Positions 9,546 to 22,200 of a DNA stretch of 32,976 bases are shown one piece after another. The stretch spans positions 1-32,976 of IMG/VR virus record IMGVR_UViG_3300023116_000182; one strand, written 5' to 3'. Origin of the DNA: a virus. How positions within the stretch are numbered: position 1 is the stretch's first letter; the number at the start of each line of letters is the position of its first letter. The position numbers and the translations under genes are program-made. The notes beneath the pieces were generated by a model. The model was not told the origin of the DNA. It saw nothing but the letters and a program-made list of their open reading frames with translations, and did not search any database.

Positions 9546-10307
9546 ATGGCTAAAGGATTTACTGTAAAAGCAAAGGCACCGACTCCACAGAAGCGCGAAG
9601 ATGTGGAGTTTGACTACGATTTAGCCCGTTCTATGGTCAGAGGGAAGTCAATTGTCTTCTGTCTACCTGGGAGGGGAGTATCGTATACGTATCTCAAAAA
9701 CTTCGTACAATTGTGTTTTGACATTGTACAAATGGGAGGTAGCATTCAGATCTCGCAAGATTATTCATCGATGGTAAATTTTGCAAGATGCAAATGTTTA
9801 GGAGCGAATGTACTGCGAGGACCAGATCAGATTCCCTGGGACGGGAAGTTACAGTATGATTATCAATTATGGATTGATAGTGATATTGTGTTTAATACTG
9901 AGAAATTTCTTCAGTTAGTTTTGATGGACCAGGACATTGCGAGTGGATGGTATTGTACTGAGGACGGTCGTACTACTAGTGTTGCACATTGGATGGAGGA
10001 GGATGACTTCCGAAACAATGGTGGAGTCATGAATCATGAGACATTAGATACGATGTCACGACGTAAGAAGCCATTTACTGTTGACTATGCAGGATTTGGG
10101 TGGTTATTGATTAAGCACGGTGTATTTGAGCATAGTGAGATGAAGTATCCATGGTTTGCACCAAAGATGCAAATCTTTGAATCTGGTGAGGTTCAGGATA
10201 TGTGTGGAGAGGATGTAAGTTTCTGTCTGGATGCAAAGGAAGCAGGATTTGAGATTTGGTGCGATCCTCGTATTAGAGTTGGTCACGAAAAGTCAAGAGT
10301 AATTTGA
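9546..10307 (+). CDS. GT-A fold glycosyltransferase
   Basis: 253 residues. GKSIVFCLPGRGVSYTYLKN (33-52) is the N-terminal nucleotide-sugar strand and loop. SMVNFARCKCLGANV (75-89) is the conserved 'N.AR...' helix. DYQLWIDSDIVF (105-116) holds the DxD metal/nucleotide motif, D111 and D113. CGEDVSFCLDAKEAGFEIWC (220-239) and RVGHEK (244-249) match the C-terminal acceptor and metal-histidine part of family-2-like enzymes. Complete by length and motifs. T4-like phages use such enzymes to modify DNA bases or surface and virion structures; the target here is unknown, though placement next to the baseplate genes fits virion protein glycosylation. It is followed four bases later by the 10312 gene. 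Confidence 0.8.
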   Translation: MAKGFTVKAKAPTPQKREDVEFDYDLARSMVRGKSIVFCLPGRGVSYTYLKNFVQLCFDIVQMGGSIQISQDYSSMVNFARCKCLGANVLRGPDQIPWDGKLQYDYQLWIDSDIVFNTEKFLQLVLMDQDIASGWYCTEDGRTTSVAHWMEEDDFRNNGGVMNHETLDTMSRRKKPFTVDYAGFGWLLIKHGVFEHSEMKYPWFAPKMQIFESGEVQDMCGEDVSFCLDAKEAGFEIWCDPRIRVGHEKSRVI

Positions 10308-10311
10308 TACA

Positions 10312-10473
10312 ATGACAGAAAGGTATACAATTCTCCATAACAACAAAGTTTTATATAAGAACTTGACGGAGGAGGAATACTTTGATAGGATGGAGGACCT
10401 GTCGATAGAGTTTTATCAGACAGGTTTTCCAAGACCACAAGAACTTGAAACTAAGATTACAAAGGAGATTTAA
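10312..10473 (+). CDS. Conserved small cyanophage protein (53 residues)
   Basis: Begins MTERYTILHNNKVLYKNLTE and continues EEYFDRMEDLSIEFYQTGFP, ending LETKITKEI. The (Y/N)LTEEEYFD..EDL..EFY.TG pattern is one I recognise from most T4-like cyanophages next to the baseplate cluster; function unknown. A beta hairpin then a helix is likely. It sits directly between the glycosyltransferase and the 10476 gene, with gaps of four and two bases. Confidence 0.85.
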   Translation: MTERYTILHNNKVLYKNLTEEEYFDRMEDLSIEFYQTGFPRPQELETKITKEI

Positions 10474-10475
10474 TT

Positions 10476-10613
10476 ATGGCTATGCGTAAGGGTGGCGGTT
10501 ATGTGGAAGGCGCACCGAAGAAAACTCGACAAGGGTGCAGTGTGAATACGAAGCTCGCTGCGTCTTCTCGTAATAAAGCGAAGAAGAAGTATCGCGGTCA
10601 AGGTAAAGGTTAA
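10476..10613 (+). CDS. Conserved small basic cyanophage protein (45 residues)
   Basis: Begins MAMRKGGGYVEGAPKKTRQG and ends KAKKKYRGQGKG; about a third Lys/Arg with many glycines and almost no acidic residues. The GGGYVEGAPKKTRQG signature recurs in cyanophages in my recollection. The composition suggests an unfolded nucleic-acid-binding peptide, perhaps DNA-condensing, but no function is established to my knowledge. A strong terminator follows six bases after the stop. Confidence 0.85.
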   Translation: MAMRKGGGYVEGAPKKTRQGCSVNTKLAASSRNKAKKKYRGQGKG

Positions 10614-10619
10614 TATCAG

Positions 10620-10644
10620 GAGGGGGTGTTCCCCCTCTTTTTTT
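10620..10644 (+). terminator. Intrinsic terminator
   Basis: GAGGGGG (10620-10626) / CCCCCTC (10631-10637), loop TGTT, followed by seven T. The best terminator in the window, isolating the baseplate operon from upstream transcription. Confidence 0.9.
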
Positions 10645-10650
10645 ATGAAA

Positions 10651-10657
10651 ATAAATA
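10651..10657 (+). promoter_or_regulatory. Possible late promoter
   Basis: ATAAATA just downstream of the terminator matches the T4 late -10 (TATAAATA) except for the first base, and would serve the gene at 10715. Confidence 0.45.
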
Positions 10658-10714
10658 AGAATAAGGGATAGCAACCCCTCTAAAAGTTCTGATTTGTATG
10701 AATCAGGAGCTAAA

Positions 10715-10966
10715 ATGGGACAATCACCTGTCGATAGGAACACAGAGTACATGAGAGAGATGTGGGGAACCACAAAACTCGTGTCAGATTATGGTTCAAT
10801 GTCAAATTTACCTTCAAAAAGGGTATTGACAGAGGTAATGAATGATACAGCACCTCGTCATGACCTTAAAAAGCAGACAGAACTGCACGAAAAGATACGT
10901 AATGACGAAGATTATGATGACTGGGACTATGGTACAGAGCCAAACTACGGTAATCCATGGCGGTAA
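10715..10966 (+). CDS. Small hypothetical protein next to gp25
   Basis: 83 residues from ATG 10715, chosen because AGGAG (10704-10708) stands six bases upstream; a TTG at 10694 is in frame but has no such site. The product begins MGQSPVDRNTEYMREMWGTT, has a polar helical middle (HDLKKQTELHEKIRNDEDYD) and ends in the aromatic, acidic WDYGTEPNYGNPWR. Function unknown. The position between a terminator/late promoter and gp25 suggests a late, possibly virion-assembly gene. Confidence 0.75.
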   Translation: MGQSPVDRNTEYMREMWGTTKLVSDYGSMSNLPSKRVLTEVMNDTAPRHDLKKQTELHEKIRNDEDYDDWDYGTEPNYGNPWR

Positions 10967-10967
10967 G

Positions 10968-10975
10968 CATAAATA
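10968..10975 (+). promoter_or_regulatory. Late promoter of the baseplate operon
   Basis: CATAAATA matches TATAAATA at seven of eight positions and lies 23 bases before the gp25 start, the usual distance. Confidence 0.6.
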
Positions 10976-10998
10976 AAGCTAAGAAAACTTTCTGACCA

Positions 10999-11400
10999 AT
11001 GGCAGTCACACGGATATCAAGAGCATTTAAGGACATTAGTTTGTCTTTTGAACCCCATCCGGTGACAAAAGACCTACCAATTCTCAAAAATGAGAATGCA
11101 ATTCGTCGTTCTGTAAGAAATTTAGTTGAAACCATTCCTACTGAGAGGTTTTTTCAACCTCTTTTAGGGTCTGATGTACGTTCTAGTCTGTTTGATTTCG
11201 TTGATTATGGTACAGCAAGCGTAATTCAGGACCAAATTTTAACAACGATTGAAAATTTTGAACCAAGAGTGACAAATGTTGAGGTTCAGGTCAATCCAGA
11301 CCCCGACAATAACACTTTTGAGTGTACTGTTATCTTTGATATTATCGGTCAGGACTTTCCTACTCAAGAATTTACATTTATACTAGAGGCAACCAGGTAA
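10999..11400 (+). CDS. gp25: Baseplate wedge subunit gp25
   Basis: 133 residues, the usual length. The family is the gp25/lysozyme-like baseplate wedge protein that joins the wedge to the central hub and to the first sheath ring. Visible hallmarks: SRAFKDISLSFEPHPVTKDL at the N-terminus, ILKNENAIRRSVRNLVETIP (the conserved 'N..AI..S..NL..T..GE' helix; here with IPTER), RFFQPLLGSDVRSSLFDFVD, and a C-terminal beta sheet ending FTFILEAT. It is followed one base later by gp6, so the two are almost surely translated together. Late promoter upstream. Confidence 0.95.
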   Translation: MAVTRISRAFKDISLSFEPHPVTKDLPILKNENAIRRSVRNLVETIPTERFFQPLLGSDVRSSLFDFVDYGTASVIQDQILTTIENFEPRVTNVEVQVNPDPDNNTFECTVIFDIIGQDFPTQEFTFILEATR

Positions 11401-11401
11401 T

Positions 11402-13258
11402 ATGCCTTTTACAAAGTTTACTAACCTAGATTTTGACCAGATAAGAGCACAGATTAAGGATTATCTCAGAGCAAATTCCAATTTTACGGACTTTGACTTT
11501 GAGGGATCCAATTTTTCTGTCCTTATTGACACTCTTGCATACAATACTTACATTACAGCATTCAACTCTAACATGGTTGTTAATGAATCCTTCTTGGATT
11601 CTGCAACATTAAGAGAAAATGTGGTATCTTTAGCAAGAAATATCGGTTATGTACCTCGCTCTAGAAGCGCCTCTAAGGCAAATGTAACGTTGAGCGTACA
11701 AACAAGCACAAGTAGTCCTACAGTGACCTTAGAAAAGGGTCTAGTGTGCGTAGGATCAGTTGAAAATAGCAATTATATCTTCTCAATTCCAGAAAATATC
11801 ACAACAACTGTAGAATCAAACGCAGCAACATTCTCAGGTATTGATGTTTATCAAGGAACACTGCTAAAAAACAGTTTTGTAGTTGATGGATCTCTTGATC
11901 AGAGATTTATTTTGAATAATTCCTTTATTGACACTGCTACAATTGTTGTAAAAGTAGATGAAAAGGAATATTCTCGTGTTGATAACATTTTAAACATTGA
12001 TTCGACCTCAGAAATATACTTAATTCAAGAAGTTCAGGACGAAAAATACGAATTATTGTTTGGTGATGGATATTTTGGCAAGAAATTGCAGAATGGAGCA
12101 GTAATTACAGTCACATATATCGTTACTGACGGTATTGAGGGTAATGGTGCTTCCAGTTTTGCTTTCTCTGGACGTTTGCTTGGGTCCTTAAACGAAGTTG
12201 TATCTCCAACATCAGTTACATTAACGACAAATACCTCTTCATCAAACGGTGGAGACATCGAAAGTGTTGAATCTATCAAGTATTATGCTCCTCGTCTGTA
12301 TTCATCACAGTATAGAGCGGTAACAGCACGCGATTATGAAGCAATCGTACAGTCAATTTACCCAAATACTGAGTCAGTATCTGTGGTTGGCGGTGAAGAG
12401 TTAGATCCTCCACAGTATGGGAACGTAATTATCAGTATCAAACCAAAAAATGGTGATTATGTCTCAGATTTTGATAAGGAAACAATCCTTACAAAACTAA
12501 AAAATTACGCATTGTCTGGTATTAACCAACAAATTATTGATCTTAAGGTTCTTTATGTTGAAGTTGATTCTGCAGTGTACTATAACCCTGCACAATCATC
12601 AACTCCAAATGATTTGAAGACATCGATTACTAGTACTTTGAATACTTTTGGAACAGCAAACATTAACAAGTTTGGTGGTAGATTTAAGTATAGTAAGTTA
12701 TGTCAAACAATTGATAATGTAGATAATGCAATCACTTCAAATATTACCAGAGTTATTATTAGAAGAAATCTGAAAGCACTGATTAATCAGTCTGCTCAGT
12801 ATGAGTTATGCTACGGTAATTCATTCTATTACAAACCAGAAGGTTTTAATATTAAGAGTACGGGATTCACACTTGCAGGTAGGTCTGGAACTTTCTATTT
12901 TACTGATGTTCCTGGTACTGGTGGCAAAGGTGTGATTTCCGTAGTCAAAGAATCTACTGATGGTGGTAATTATGTTATTGAAATTAAATCGGCAGGTACG
13001 GTAGATTATACGAAAGGTGAAATTACACTCAATACATTGAATATAACTTCTACAACAAAAGCAAACAATATTATTGAGATACAAGCATATCCACAATCGA
13101 ATGATGTTATCGGACTGAAAGATCTTTATCTTTCACTTTCGGTTGAAGATAGCACGATAAATATGATAAGAGATACTATCACTTCTGGTGAACAGATATC
13201 CGGAGTCGGATATAAGACAACTTCTAGCTACTTAAACGGAGAACTAAAGAGGGTATAA
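11402..13258 (+). CDS. gp6: Baseplate wedge subunit gp6 (baseplate J-like)
   Basis: 618 residues, close to T4 gp6. The N-terminal FTNLDFDQIRAQIKDYLRAN (about 4-23), then NFTDFDFEGSNFSVLIDTLA and the NMVVNESFLDSATLRENVVS block are typical of gp6/Baseplate-J proteins, as are IGYVPRSRSASKANVTL and, in the middle, RLYSSQYRAVTARDYEAIVQ, the 'A.T..DYE' signature. gp6 dimers form the ring that holds wedges together around the hub. Only one base separates it from gp25 and one from the giant gene, indicating a translationally coupled operon. No anomaly seen in length or frame. Confidence 0.95.
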   Translation: MPFTKFTNLDFDQIRAQIKDYLRANSNFTDFDFEGSNFSVLIDTLAYNTYITAFNSNMVVNESFLDSATLRENVVSLARNIGYVPRSRSASKANVTLSVQTSTSSPTVTLEKGLVCVGSVENSNYIFSIPENITTTVESNAATFSGIDVYQGTLLKNSFVVDGSLDQRFILNNSFIDTATIVVKVDEKEYSRVDNILNIDSTSEIYLIQEVQDEKYELLFGDGYFGKKLQNGAVITVTYIVTDGIEGNGASSFAFSGRLLGSLNEVVSPTSVTLTTNTSSSNGGDIESVESIKYYAPRLYSSQYRAVTARDYEAIVQSIYPNTESVSVVGGEELDPPQYGNVIISIKPKNGDYVSDFDKETILTKLKNYALSGINQQIIDLKVLYVEVDSAVYYNPAQSSTPNDLKTSITSTLNTFGTANINKFGGRFKYSKLCQTIDNVDNAITSNITRVIIRRNLKALINQSAQYELCYGNSFYYKPEGFNIKSTGFTLAGRSGTFYFTDVPGTGGKGVISVVKESTDGGNYVIEIKSAGTVDYTKGEITLNTLNITSTTKANNIIEIQAYPQSNDVIGLKDLYLSLSVEDSTINMIRDTITSGEQISGVGYKTTSSYLNGELKRV

Positions 13259-13259
13259 G

Positions 13260-16200
13260 ATGATAAAAACTGGATTTGAAACGAGGGTAAAAGTTCAGCA
13301 AATTATTGAGAACCAATTACCAGAATTTTTACGTTCTGAAAGTCCTAAATCAATAGATTTTCTAAAGCAATATTATATTTCTCAGGAATATCAAGGTGGT
13401 GCTGCGGATCTTTCTAACAATTTAGATCAATATCTAAAGTTTGATAACCTTACACCAGAAGTAATTAGTGGTAGCACTACATTATCTGCAAACATTGATG
13501 CAGAAGTAACTACAATTTCTGTCAATTCTACTAAAGGATTTCCTGCTGAGTACGGACTCTTTCAGATTGATAATGAAATTTTTACTTATACTGGTATCAC
13601 TACAAACACTTTCACTGGTTGTGTAAGGGGATTTAGTGCGGTAACATCATATAAAAATAGTTTAAATCCAGAAGAACTTGTTTTTAGTACTTCAGATGCA
13701 GCAACGCATACTTCTGGTGCGACAGTAAAAAATCTCAGCACAGAATTTTTAAGAGAATTCTACAAAAAACTCAAGTATAGTTTCACCCCAGGTCTTGAGG
13801 ATGTAGATTTTGTATCCGACCTTGATGTAAATAATTTTATTAAGGAAGCTAGAAATTTATACGAATCAAAAGGTACGGAAGAGTCTTTCAAGATACTCTT
13901 TAAAGTCCTTTATGGAGTAACTCCAAAAGTCATAGACTTAGAGAATTATCTGATAAAACCGTCTTCATCAAGATTCCTGAGAAGGGAGGATGTTTTTGTT
14001 GAAGCGATATCTGGTGATCCCAACAAATTGGTTGGTCAAACCATCAAAAAATCTTCAGATTCGGAAACACAAGCATCAGTTTCTGAAGTAGAAATTTTTA
14101 CCAGAGGTGGTGTTAGCACTTACTTCAAACTTTCACTGTTTGTTGGTTATGATGATAGAGATACTATCGAAGGAACTTTTGCTGTTCAACCAAAAGTAAC
14201 TGCGATCAACTCAGTTAATCCTGGTGGTACTGTCATTACAGTTGACTCTACGATTGGATTTCCATCTGCTGGAACTCTGATATCTGGTGATAATACCATT
14301 ACATATACTTCTAAGACTGTCAATCAGTTTTTAGGATGCACTGGTATTACAGATGCTATTTCTATCAAAGATGAAATAAGGATTAATGAAACTTTTTATG
14401 GATATGAGGATGGTGACATCACAAAGAAAGTTGATATACGCATAACTGGCGTATTATCTAAATTTAATCAAATTAGTGATATTAAATTAGCATCTGAAAA
14501 TCAGAAAATATATGTAAAAAATGTAGGTGAAAAAATACCAAATCCAGATTCAGAAAGAAGTTATAAGCAGGTATTTGCAAATTCATGGACTTATAATACC
14601 AGCCCTCGATATCAAGTAGAAAAAGTAGACTCTACTCTATTCACTCTCAAATCCTCTCTGGATGGAGATATTGCATTAAGAGTGGGTGATAGTGTAGATG
14701 TACTTGATGAGACATCAGAGACTGTCTACGCACAGAATGCAACTGTTTCATCAATAGTAGGAAATGATGTAACTTTAAGCAGTTTGTCTCCTAGTATTGA
14801 TTTAACCACTGTAAACTGCTCAATTAGAAGAAACTTAAATACAGCAACAAGTTCTGGAACATCACTTAAATATGGTAATAATTTATTGGTAAGTGATATT
14901 CAAAATATTTACAATGAAAAAGATGAATATTTTTATGCTGCGTCAAATTCTTTACCTTCATATGAAATAACAACGACAGTAAAGAAATCATCTATAGCAT
15001 CAGCTACATCAACCACCATACAGGGATATAATAACGTCACTGAAAAATATTCAATTATATCTTTCAGTTCCAGTGTACCTTTCAAAACTGGTGATGAAGT
15101 TTACTACAGTTGTAGTGGAACTGCTCTTTCTGGTCTTCCAGAAGGAACTTATTATGTAAAAGTCTTAACACCTGATAATCAAATAAAGTTATACCGTTCA
15201 GTTTCTTTAATTGAATCTGATATCTTTGTTGAGTTTACGTTTGAAAATGCTAGTGGATCACACAGTTTTGTACTGTCGTCTCAAAAAGATGAATTGATTA
15301 GTCCTCAAAAGATTCTCAAAAAATTTCCAAATAAGAGTAATATCAAAATTGGTAATGATACTGCTACTGATACGGGTGCCGTTGGTTTATTAGTTAATGG
15401 TGTTGAAGTATTAAGTTACAAATCTAAGGACAAAGTATATTATGGTCCGATAAAGAATATTCAATTATATGACGGCGGTAGTGGATATGACGTTATAAAT
15501 CCACCAACTGTAACTGTATCTGCTCCAACTAGCGGTACAACAGCATTAGCACAACCAGTATTGAATGGTAAACTTCAAGAAGTTATTGTTGACCCACAAA
15601 ACTTTGATATTAAAAAAATCAATTCCATAACTTTGACTGGTGGAAATGGAGATGGTGCAATATTGTCTCCCGTTTTAGAAAGTAGATATCGTGAAGTTGA
15701 ATTTGATTCAAGAGTATCTACATCTGGTGGTGGTGTAAACATAACTTCCGAAACTCTTACGTTCACAACTGCTCACAATTTTTCTAATGGTGAACCAATT
15801 GTTTATAATAGAAATGGTAATACTTCAATTGGTGTAGGTACATTTGGTGGTAGTGATGCCACTACAGGTCTTACACTCAATAGTGGTTCAGTTTATTATG
15901 CTGAAGTTATCAGTTCAACATCGGTTAGACTGTATCCAACTTTAACAGATTACAATAGTGGTATTAATACAGTTGGTTTTACAACATCATCTGGTCAACA
16001 AGGTATTCATAAGTTTAGAACTTATAATGCAAAGAATACTTTAAGATCCATAAAAGTTTTAAATCAAGGTCATGGATATCAAAATAGAAAGTTATATGTA
16101 AAGACTGATGGTGTATCTACTATAGAAAATACAATTACTTTTAGTAATCATGGATTTTCTGATGGTGAAATTGTAACTTATACCACAACTGGTTCTGCCA

Positions 16201-19200
16201 TTGGTGGTCTTTCAACCTCAAATAGATATTACATCATTAAAAATGATTCCGACACATTTAGACTTGCGAATGCTGGTGTTGGTGGAACTATAACATCAGA
16301 TTACACAAGAAAAGACTACGTTGATTTAACTACGGTAGGTTCTGGATATCACATTTTCAGTTATCCAGATATCCAGATAAACATTGATGCTGAATATGAT
16401 GGTGTTACTGGTATTATAACAGCAACTCCTGTCATTAAGGGTGAAATAACTGATATCTACTTATATGAACAAGGAACTGGATATGGAACAGATATTTTAA
16501 ACTTCCATAAAAAACCAGATGTTAATATTAAAAATGGAAAAGATGTTGAACTTAAACCTATAATTTCTGGTGGAAAAGTATCTTTAGTAGTTGTAACTAA
16601 TGGTGGAAGTGAATATTCATCACCACCAGATTTAACAGTAAATGGAGTTGGTGTTGGTGCCAAGTTGAGAGCAATAGTGTCTTCTGGAAAGGTGACGGAA
16701 GTAGTAGTCATTAATGGTGGTATTGGATATGATTCCAATACTACAGTGTCTTCTATTTCTAGAGGACTGGATGGTTATGCTGAAGCAAATGTGAGAGACT
16801 TAACATTAAACTCTCAAAATAGATTTGGTGATGAGATACTCATAGAAAACAAAGATAATAACCAAGGTTTGGAATATGCTGCACTTGGTTATGCTAATGT
16901 AATCAGAACAGAGTTTTCGGAGTCTGCATCAGCACACTCTCCAATAATTGGTTGGGCATATGATGGAAATCCAATATATGGTCCATATGGTTATACCGAT
17001 TCTTCCGATGTCAATTCAACATATAAAGCACTTGAGAGTGGATATGTAAAATCAACAGCATCGGTAACTGATAGACCATCAGGATTCCCAGCAGGTTTCT
17101 TTGTAGAAGATTACAAATATATTGGTGGTAAAGATCTTGACGAATATAATGGGAGATACACAAAAACACCAGAGTTCCCCAATGGCGTTTATGCATATTT
17201 TGCTACTATAAATTCATCAACACTCGATACAGTATTCCCATATTTTGTAGGAAATACTTTCAAATCATTACCAGTATCTCAAGGATTAGATCAAGATTAC
17301 GACTTTAATAGTTCAAGTCTTATTAGAAATACATTCCCATATAAAGTATCAGAAGATTATGCTGATAATGATTTTATTTCAGAATCAAATGAGCTCACTA
17401 CTGTTCAAGCAAACATAGATTCAATAACAAAGGGTGAGATTACAAGTTTAAAAGTTAATTTTGCTGGAAGCGGATATGCAGTTGGTGATGTTGCTTCATT
17501 CAATAATACTGGAACTAATGGTGGTGGTTTATCTGCTTCCGTTAAGAGTCTTGTTGGTAAGGATATAGTTGACGTAACAACAACTGTAGAAACATATCAA
17601 TCAGCGAAAGTTATTCGTGAGGATGAAAATACAGTATCTTTGCACATTCCCAATATTAACAACGTTGCTGATGGTGACAAAGTAACCGTATCTAATCTTT
17701 CAACGTTTATTGATAATTTAACAGATTCTCATACGGTTGGTGTAACAACAGAAAATACTTACTTGGTAAAGCAGATGCCAAGTAACGCTATATCTGGTGT
17801 TGTAACTGATTTTTATGTTTCAAGGATACCTTCTTCATTATCCATAGGTTCTACTGTAAGTATTGGAACTGAGTATCTTTCAGTCATAAACATATTCCCA
17901 GACAACAAAGTTATAAGAGCTCTGAGAGGTATTACTGGTGCTGCTCATACAGTATCCACAAAAGCAACTGTCCTGGATGGAAAGTTGACTTTGAATGTAT
18001 CTACACCATACTTTGATTCAAGATTAAATGATAAGGTATACTTTAACCCATCACAATCTCTAGGTATTGGATCAGAAACTGGTATCTCTACATCAAATAG
18101 TTATATTATTGGTGATTTAACAAAATCAATATCCGTACCGACTCAAAGCATTTATCTACCAAATCATCCATTTAAAACTTCTCAAGAAGTAGTATTTAAT
18201 AAAGTTGGTATTAATAGTGTTTCAGTCTCAAATACCGAAACTAGTGCTGTTTTTGATTTACCTCTTGGCAACTCTCAAACAGTATATGTAATTAACAAGT
18301 CGAAAGATTATATTGGTATTACTACCCAAGTCGGACTAACAACAAATACTAATGGATTGTATTTCCAGTCATTTGTACCAAATGGTGATGATACTGACTA
18401 TCAATATAGTTTGGAAAGTAATTTCACTCAAATTACTGCTAAGGTGGAAGAAATAAATGCTTTAGTTTCTGTATCTGAACAACATTCATTAAAGGTAAGT
18501 GATAATATCACTCTTACCGCAGTTCCTAATGAGTCTGTAGGTATTGCATATTCTACGTCAGTTACAGTCAAGTATAACTCAACAAATAATAAACTTCTCA
18601 TAAATCCAATCGGATTTACTTCTTTGGGAGTAGATACATCTAATAATACACTATCATTAACTTCACATGATCTTAAAACAGGTGATAAAGTATTCTATGA
18701 TTCTTCGGATGAATTAGTTTCTGGTCTCACGACTGGTTCTTATTATGTTTATAGGATAGATGATAATACAATCAATCTTTCAGAGACATATTATGATGCA
18801 TTATTATTGCCACCAACAGTAGTAAGTTTTGCTTCAACTGGTGGAGCGGGTCATGAAATCTCAAAAATTAATCCAAGAATTGATACTGTAAGAAATAATA
18901 ACTTGGTATTTGATGTAAGTGATTCATCACTCAGCGGTTATTCATTCAAGATTTATGAAGATAAGAATTTCTACAACGAATTAGTTTCTGTTGGTTCATC
19001 TACATCCTTTAATGTAACTGGTGTTGGAACTCCTGGTGTAACTGCAAATGCATCAGTAACTGTAAATTATGGTACCGATCTTCCTAATACCATTTTCTAT
19101 AATTTAGAAAAATCTGGATACATTAGTACTTCGGATAGAGATGTTAAGAATAGTTCCGAAATTACATTTATCGATAGTCATTATAATGGTACATATCCAA

Positions 19201-22200
19201 TAACTTCTATTGGAAGTACTACATTTACTATTTCCCTAAAAACAAAACCAGAAAATTTAAATTACACTCAATCTAATACACAAACTTTAAAATATTCAAC
19301 AACATCTTCAACCGAAAGAGGTGGTGTTGATTCGATGAAGATTATATCGAAAGGTTTGAATTATAAGAAGTTACCTAAGTTTGTAAGTGTAGCATCAACT
19401 ACGGGTGCAAATGTAGATATCATTCCAGAATCAACCAATATAGGTAAAATTAACCAAGTTACCATAGAGAATCCAGGATTTGATTTTTCTGCAGATAAAA
19501 CTTTAAGTCCAGAGGCATTGGTATCTCCTACAATTAATCTGACTGATAGAGATACAATTACTAATGTAAATATCACATCAGCTGGTTCTAATTATTCATC
19601 CGCACCAGATTTGGTAATTGTCGATTATACTACTGGACAAGTTTATAATAGTGGTTTATTGGAAGCTTCATTACAAGGTACGGGTATTTCTGATGTAAAA
19701 ATAACAGATGCTCCCAAAGGATTATCTGACGGGAACAATAAAGTCTATGCTATTAATAATAGTAATGGTGTTGCCATCTCATCAGTTACATCTTTCACAC
19801 CATCTTCTGTTACATTTACTCTTACCACTCCCATATTAGGATTTACAACAGATGCTTTTACTGTTGGAGAAAAAGTATTTTTAGAAAATATTGTAAAAAA
19901 TGGAACGAGTGGAGATGGATTTAATTCTGCCGATAATGGATACAATTTCTTCCCAGTTGTAAGTTATACAAATTCAAGTCCAGCAGTAGTTTCAGTAGAT
20001 ATTTCCGAATATACGACAAATCCAGGATTTGCTGAAACAACACAAAGTTCTTATGCTACGATTGTAAAACAATCTAACTATCCTACATTTACAATAACAC
20101 AAGAAACACTTCAATTTAATATTGGAGAAGAATTATTAGTATTAAGATCTGGTTCATATTATGAGACAAATTTAACAGTTACAGAAAGTATTGATAGTAG
20201 TATCAAAGTCAAAGGTACATATGAAATTAAAAAGTCAGACATTTTACTTGGTAAAAATTCTGGAACAACAGCAACTGTTGACTCTATTGTCAATAATAGA
20301 GCATTCTTTGAAATAGACTATTCTAATAGAAGAGATATTGGATGGTCTGACGATGTTGGAAAACTTAACTCTGACTACCAAGTAACACCAGATAATGATT
20401 ACTATCAGAATCTTTCATATACTGTAAAGAGTCCAAAAGAGTATGATGATATTGTAAATCCAGTAAATCGTTTACTGCATACTAGTGGTCTCAAAAACTT
20501 TGCAGATACAGAAATAACAAACACATCAAAGGTGGGTGTTGGTAACACTGTTCTATCATCAACTTTAGCAGTTCTCAATATAATTGAAGAAAAGAGAGTA
20601 GATACAATAAAAGATTTTGATTTGGTATTGGATACCGATACTTTTGATTCTAAGTCCAAATTCTTAGATTTTAAAACTAAGACTTTAACACCATATATTG
20701 ATTGTGTTTCAAACTTAGTTTTACCAATTGATGATATAAGTTCACAATTCTCTTCTTCCGAGGGAGAAACAGAACTGTTTGTAGATGTTGTTGATTATGA
20801 TATTTCAACTGGATACAATAAGTTTTTTGTTCAGATTAAAAACACTGATGGTACTGAAGTTCAAGCAACTGAAGTAATCACTGTACCAACAACAGGACCT
20901 GACATCATTACAGCGGAAAGAGGGTCTATTTACAATACTTCTAATGAGATTGGTGAGTTATCTGGATTTGTGGATGATAATACTAGTCAATTATCTTTAA
21001 GATTTGTTCCAAATGATCCATTTACCAAAGATTATGATATCAAAATTTTAAGGACCAATTTTAATACTGATTTGGTAGGAGTTGGCACTTCATCGGTAGG
21101 ATTTGTAGATTTAACAAGTACCAATACTTCAGTTGCAGCAGCTTCTACTGAGACGATATTTAGTTCTAGCACTTCTTCCACAAAGTCTTTGTTTATTAAC
21201 GCTGAGATTAGAAATCTAACAACTAATGAAATTAACTATGTAGAAATTTATGTGGACCATAATGGCACAGATACATATCTTTCCGAATATTATCTTGATA
21301 ATAATGAGTTATTGCAAATCAATCAAAACTTCATAGGATACTTTAGTGCAGATATATCTGGTGGTATTATTTCCGTCAGTTACAACAACGAAGATCCTGA
21401 TAATGTTTTAGTCAGATCTAAGACTGTTGGATTTGGTTTAACTTCTGTTGGAATTGGAACACACATATTTAAGACTACTTCTCAACCAGATTCATCTGTT
21501 AAGAACGCTAGACTGCAAACAAATTATGAGAATACAACTGGAATTTCTACAATCTTATCTCTATCAAAAGATGATGTAACTTCCGTTAAATCTTATGTAA
21601 GAGTTGGATATGGTAATACAACAGCTCTACATCAGTTTTTAGTTATTGGTGTAGGAACTGATGCACATTTAACCCAATATCCATTTATTTCTGATACAAG
21701 TTCTACTGGAATCGGTACATTTGCCTCTGCAATTGTTGGTTCTAATTTAGTCGTTAATTTCTATCCAGACTCAGATGTAACTGGTATTGTAACTACACAA
21801 ATTTATAGTGAAATTTTCCAGACAGAAAGTGATTTTATTAATATAGCAAATAGTTTTAACTATGGAACTATCTTAGAATCATATAACATTAAGCCATTTA
21901 ATGGTAGAAACGGTGCTAGAGGAAATATATTAGATTTTGAACTTAAAACCGATGGAACACCAATTTTCCAAAAGACATTTGATCCAGAAGACACTAATAT
22001 ATTAGATATTTCTACTGGAACATTCACAATTGCAGACCACTTCTTCAATACTGGGGAAAAACTGAATTATGCTTCAAATTCTTCTTTTGATGGTGTTTCT
22101 TATAGTGATATACAAGTTTTTGGTGCAGCAGACCTCCCAGATGAAGTTTATGCTATTAGATTGAATACCAGTCAGTTTAAGTTGGCAACTTCTAAAGCAA

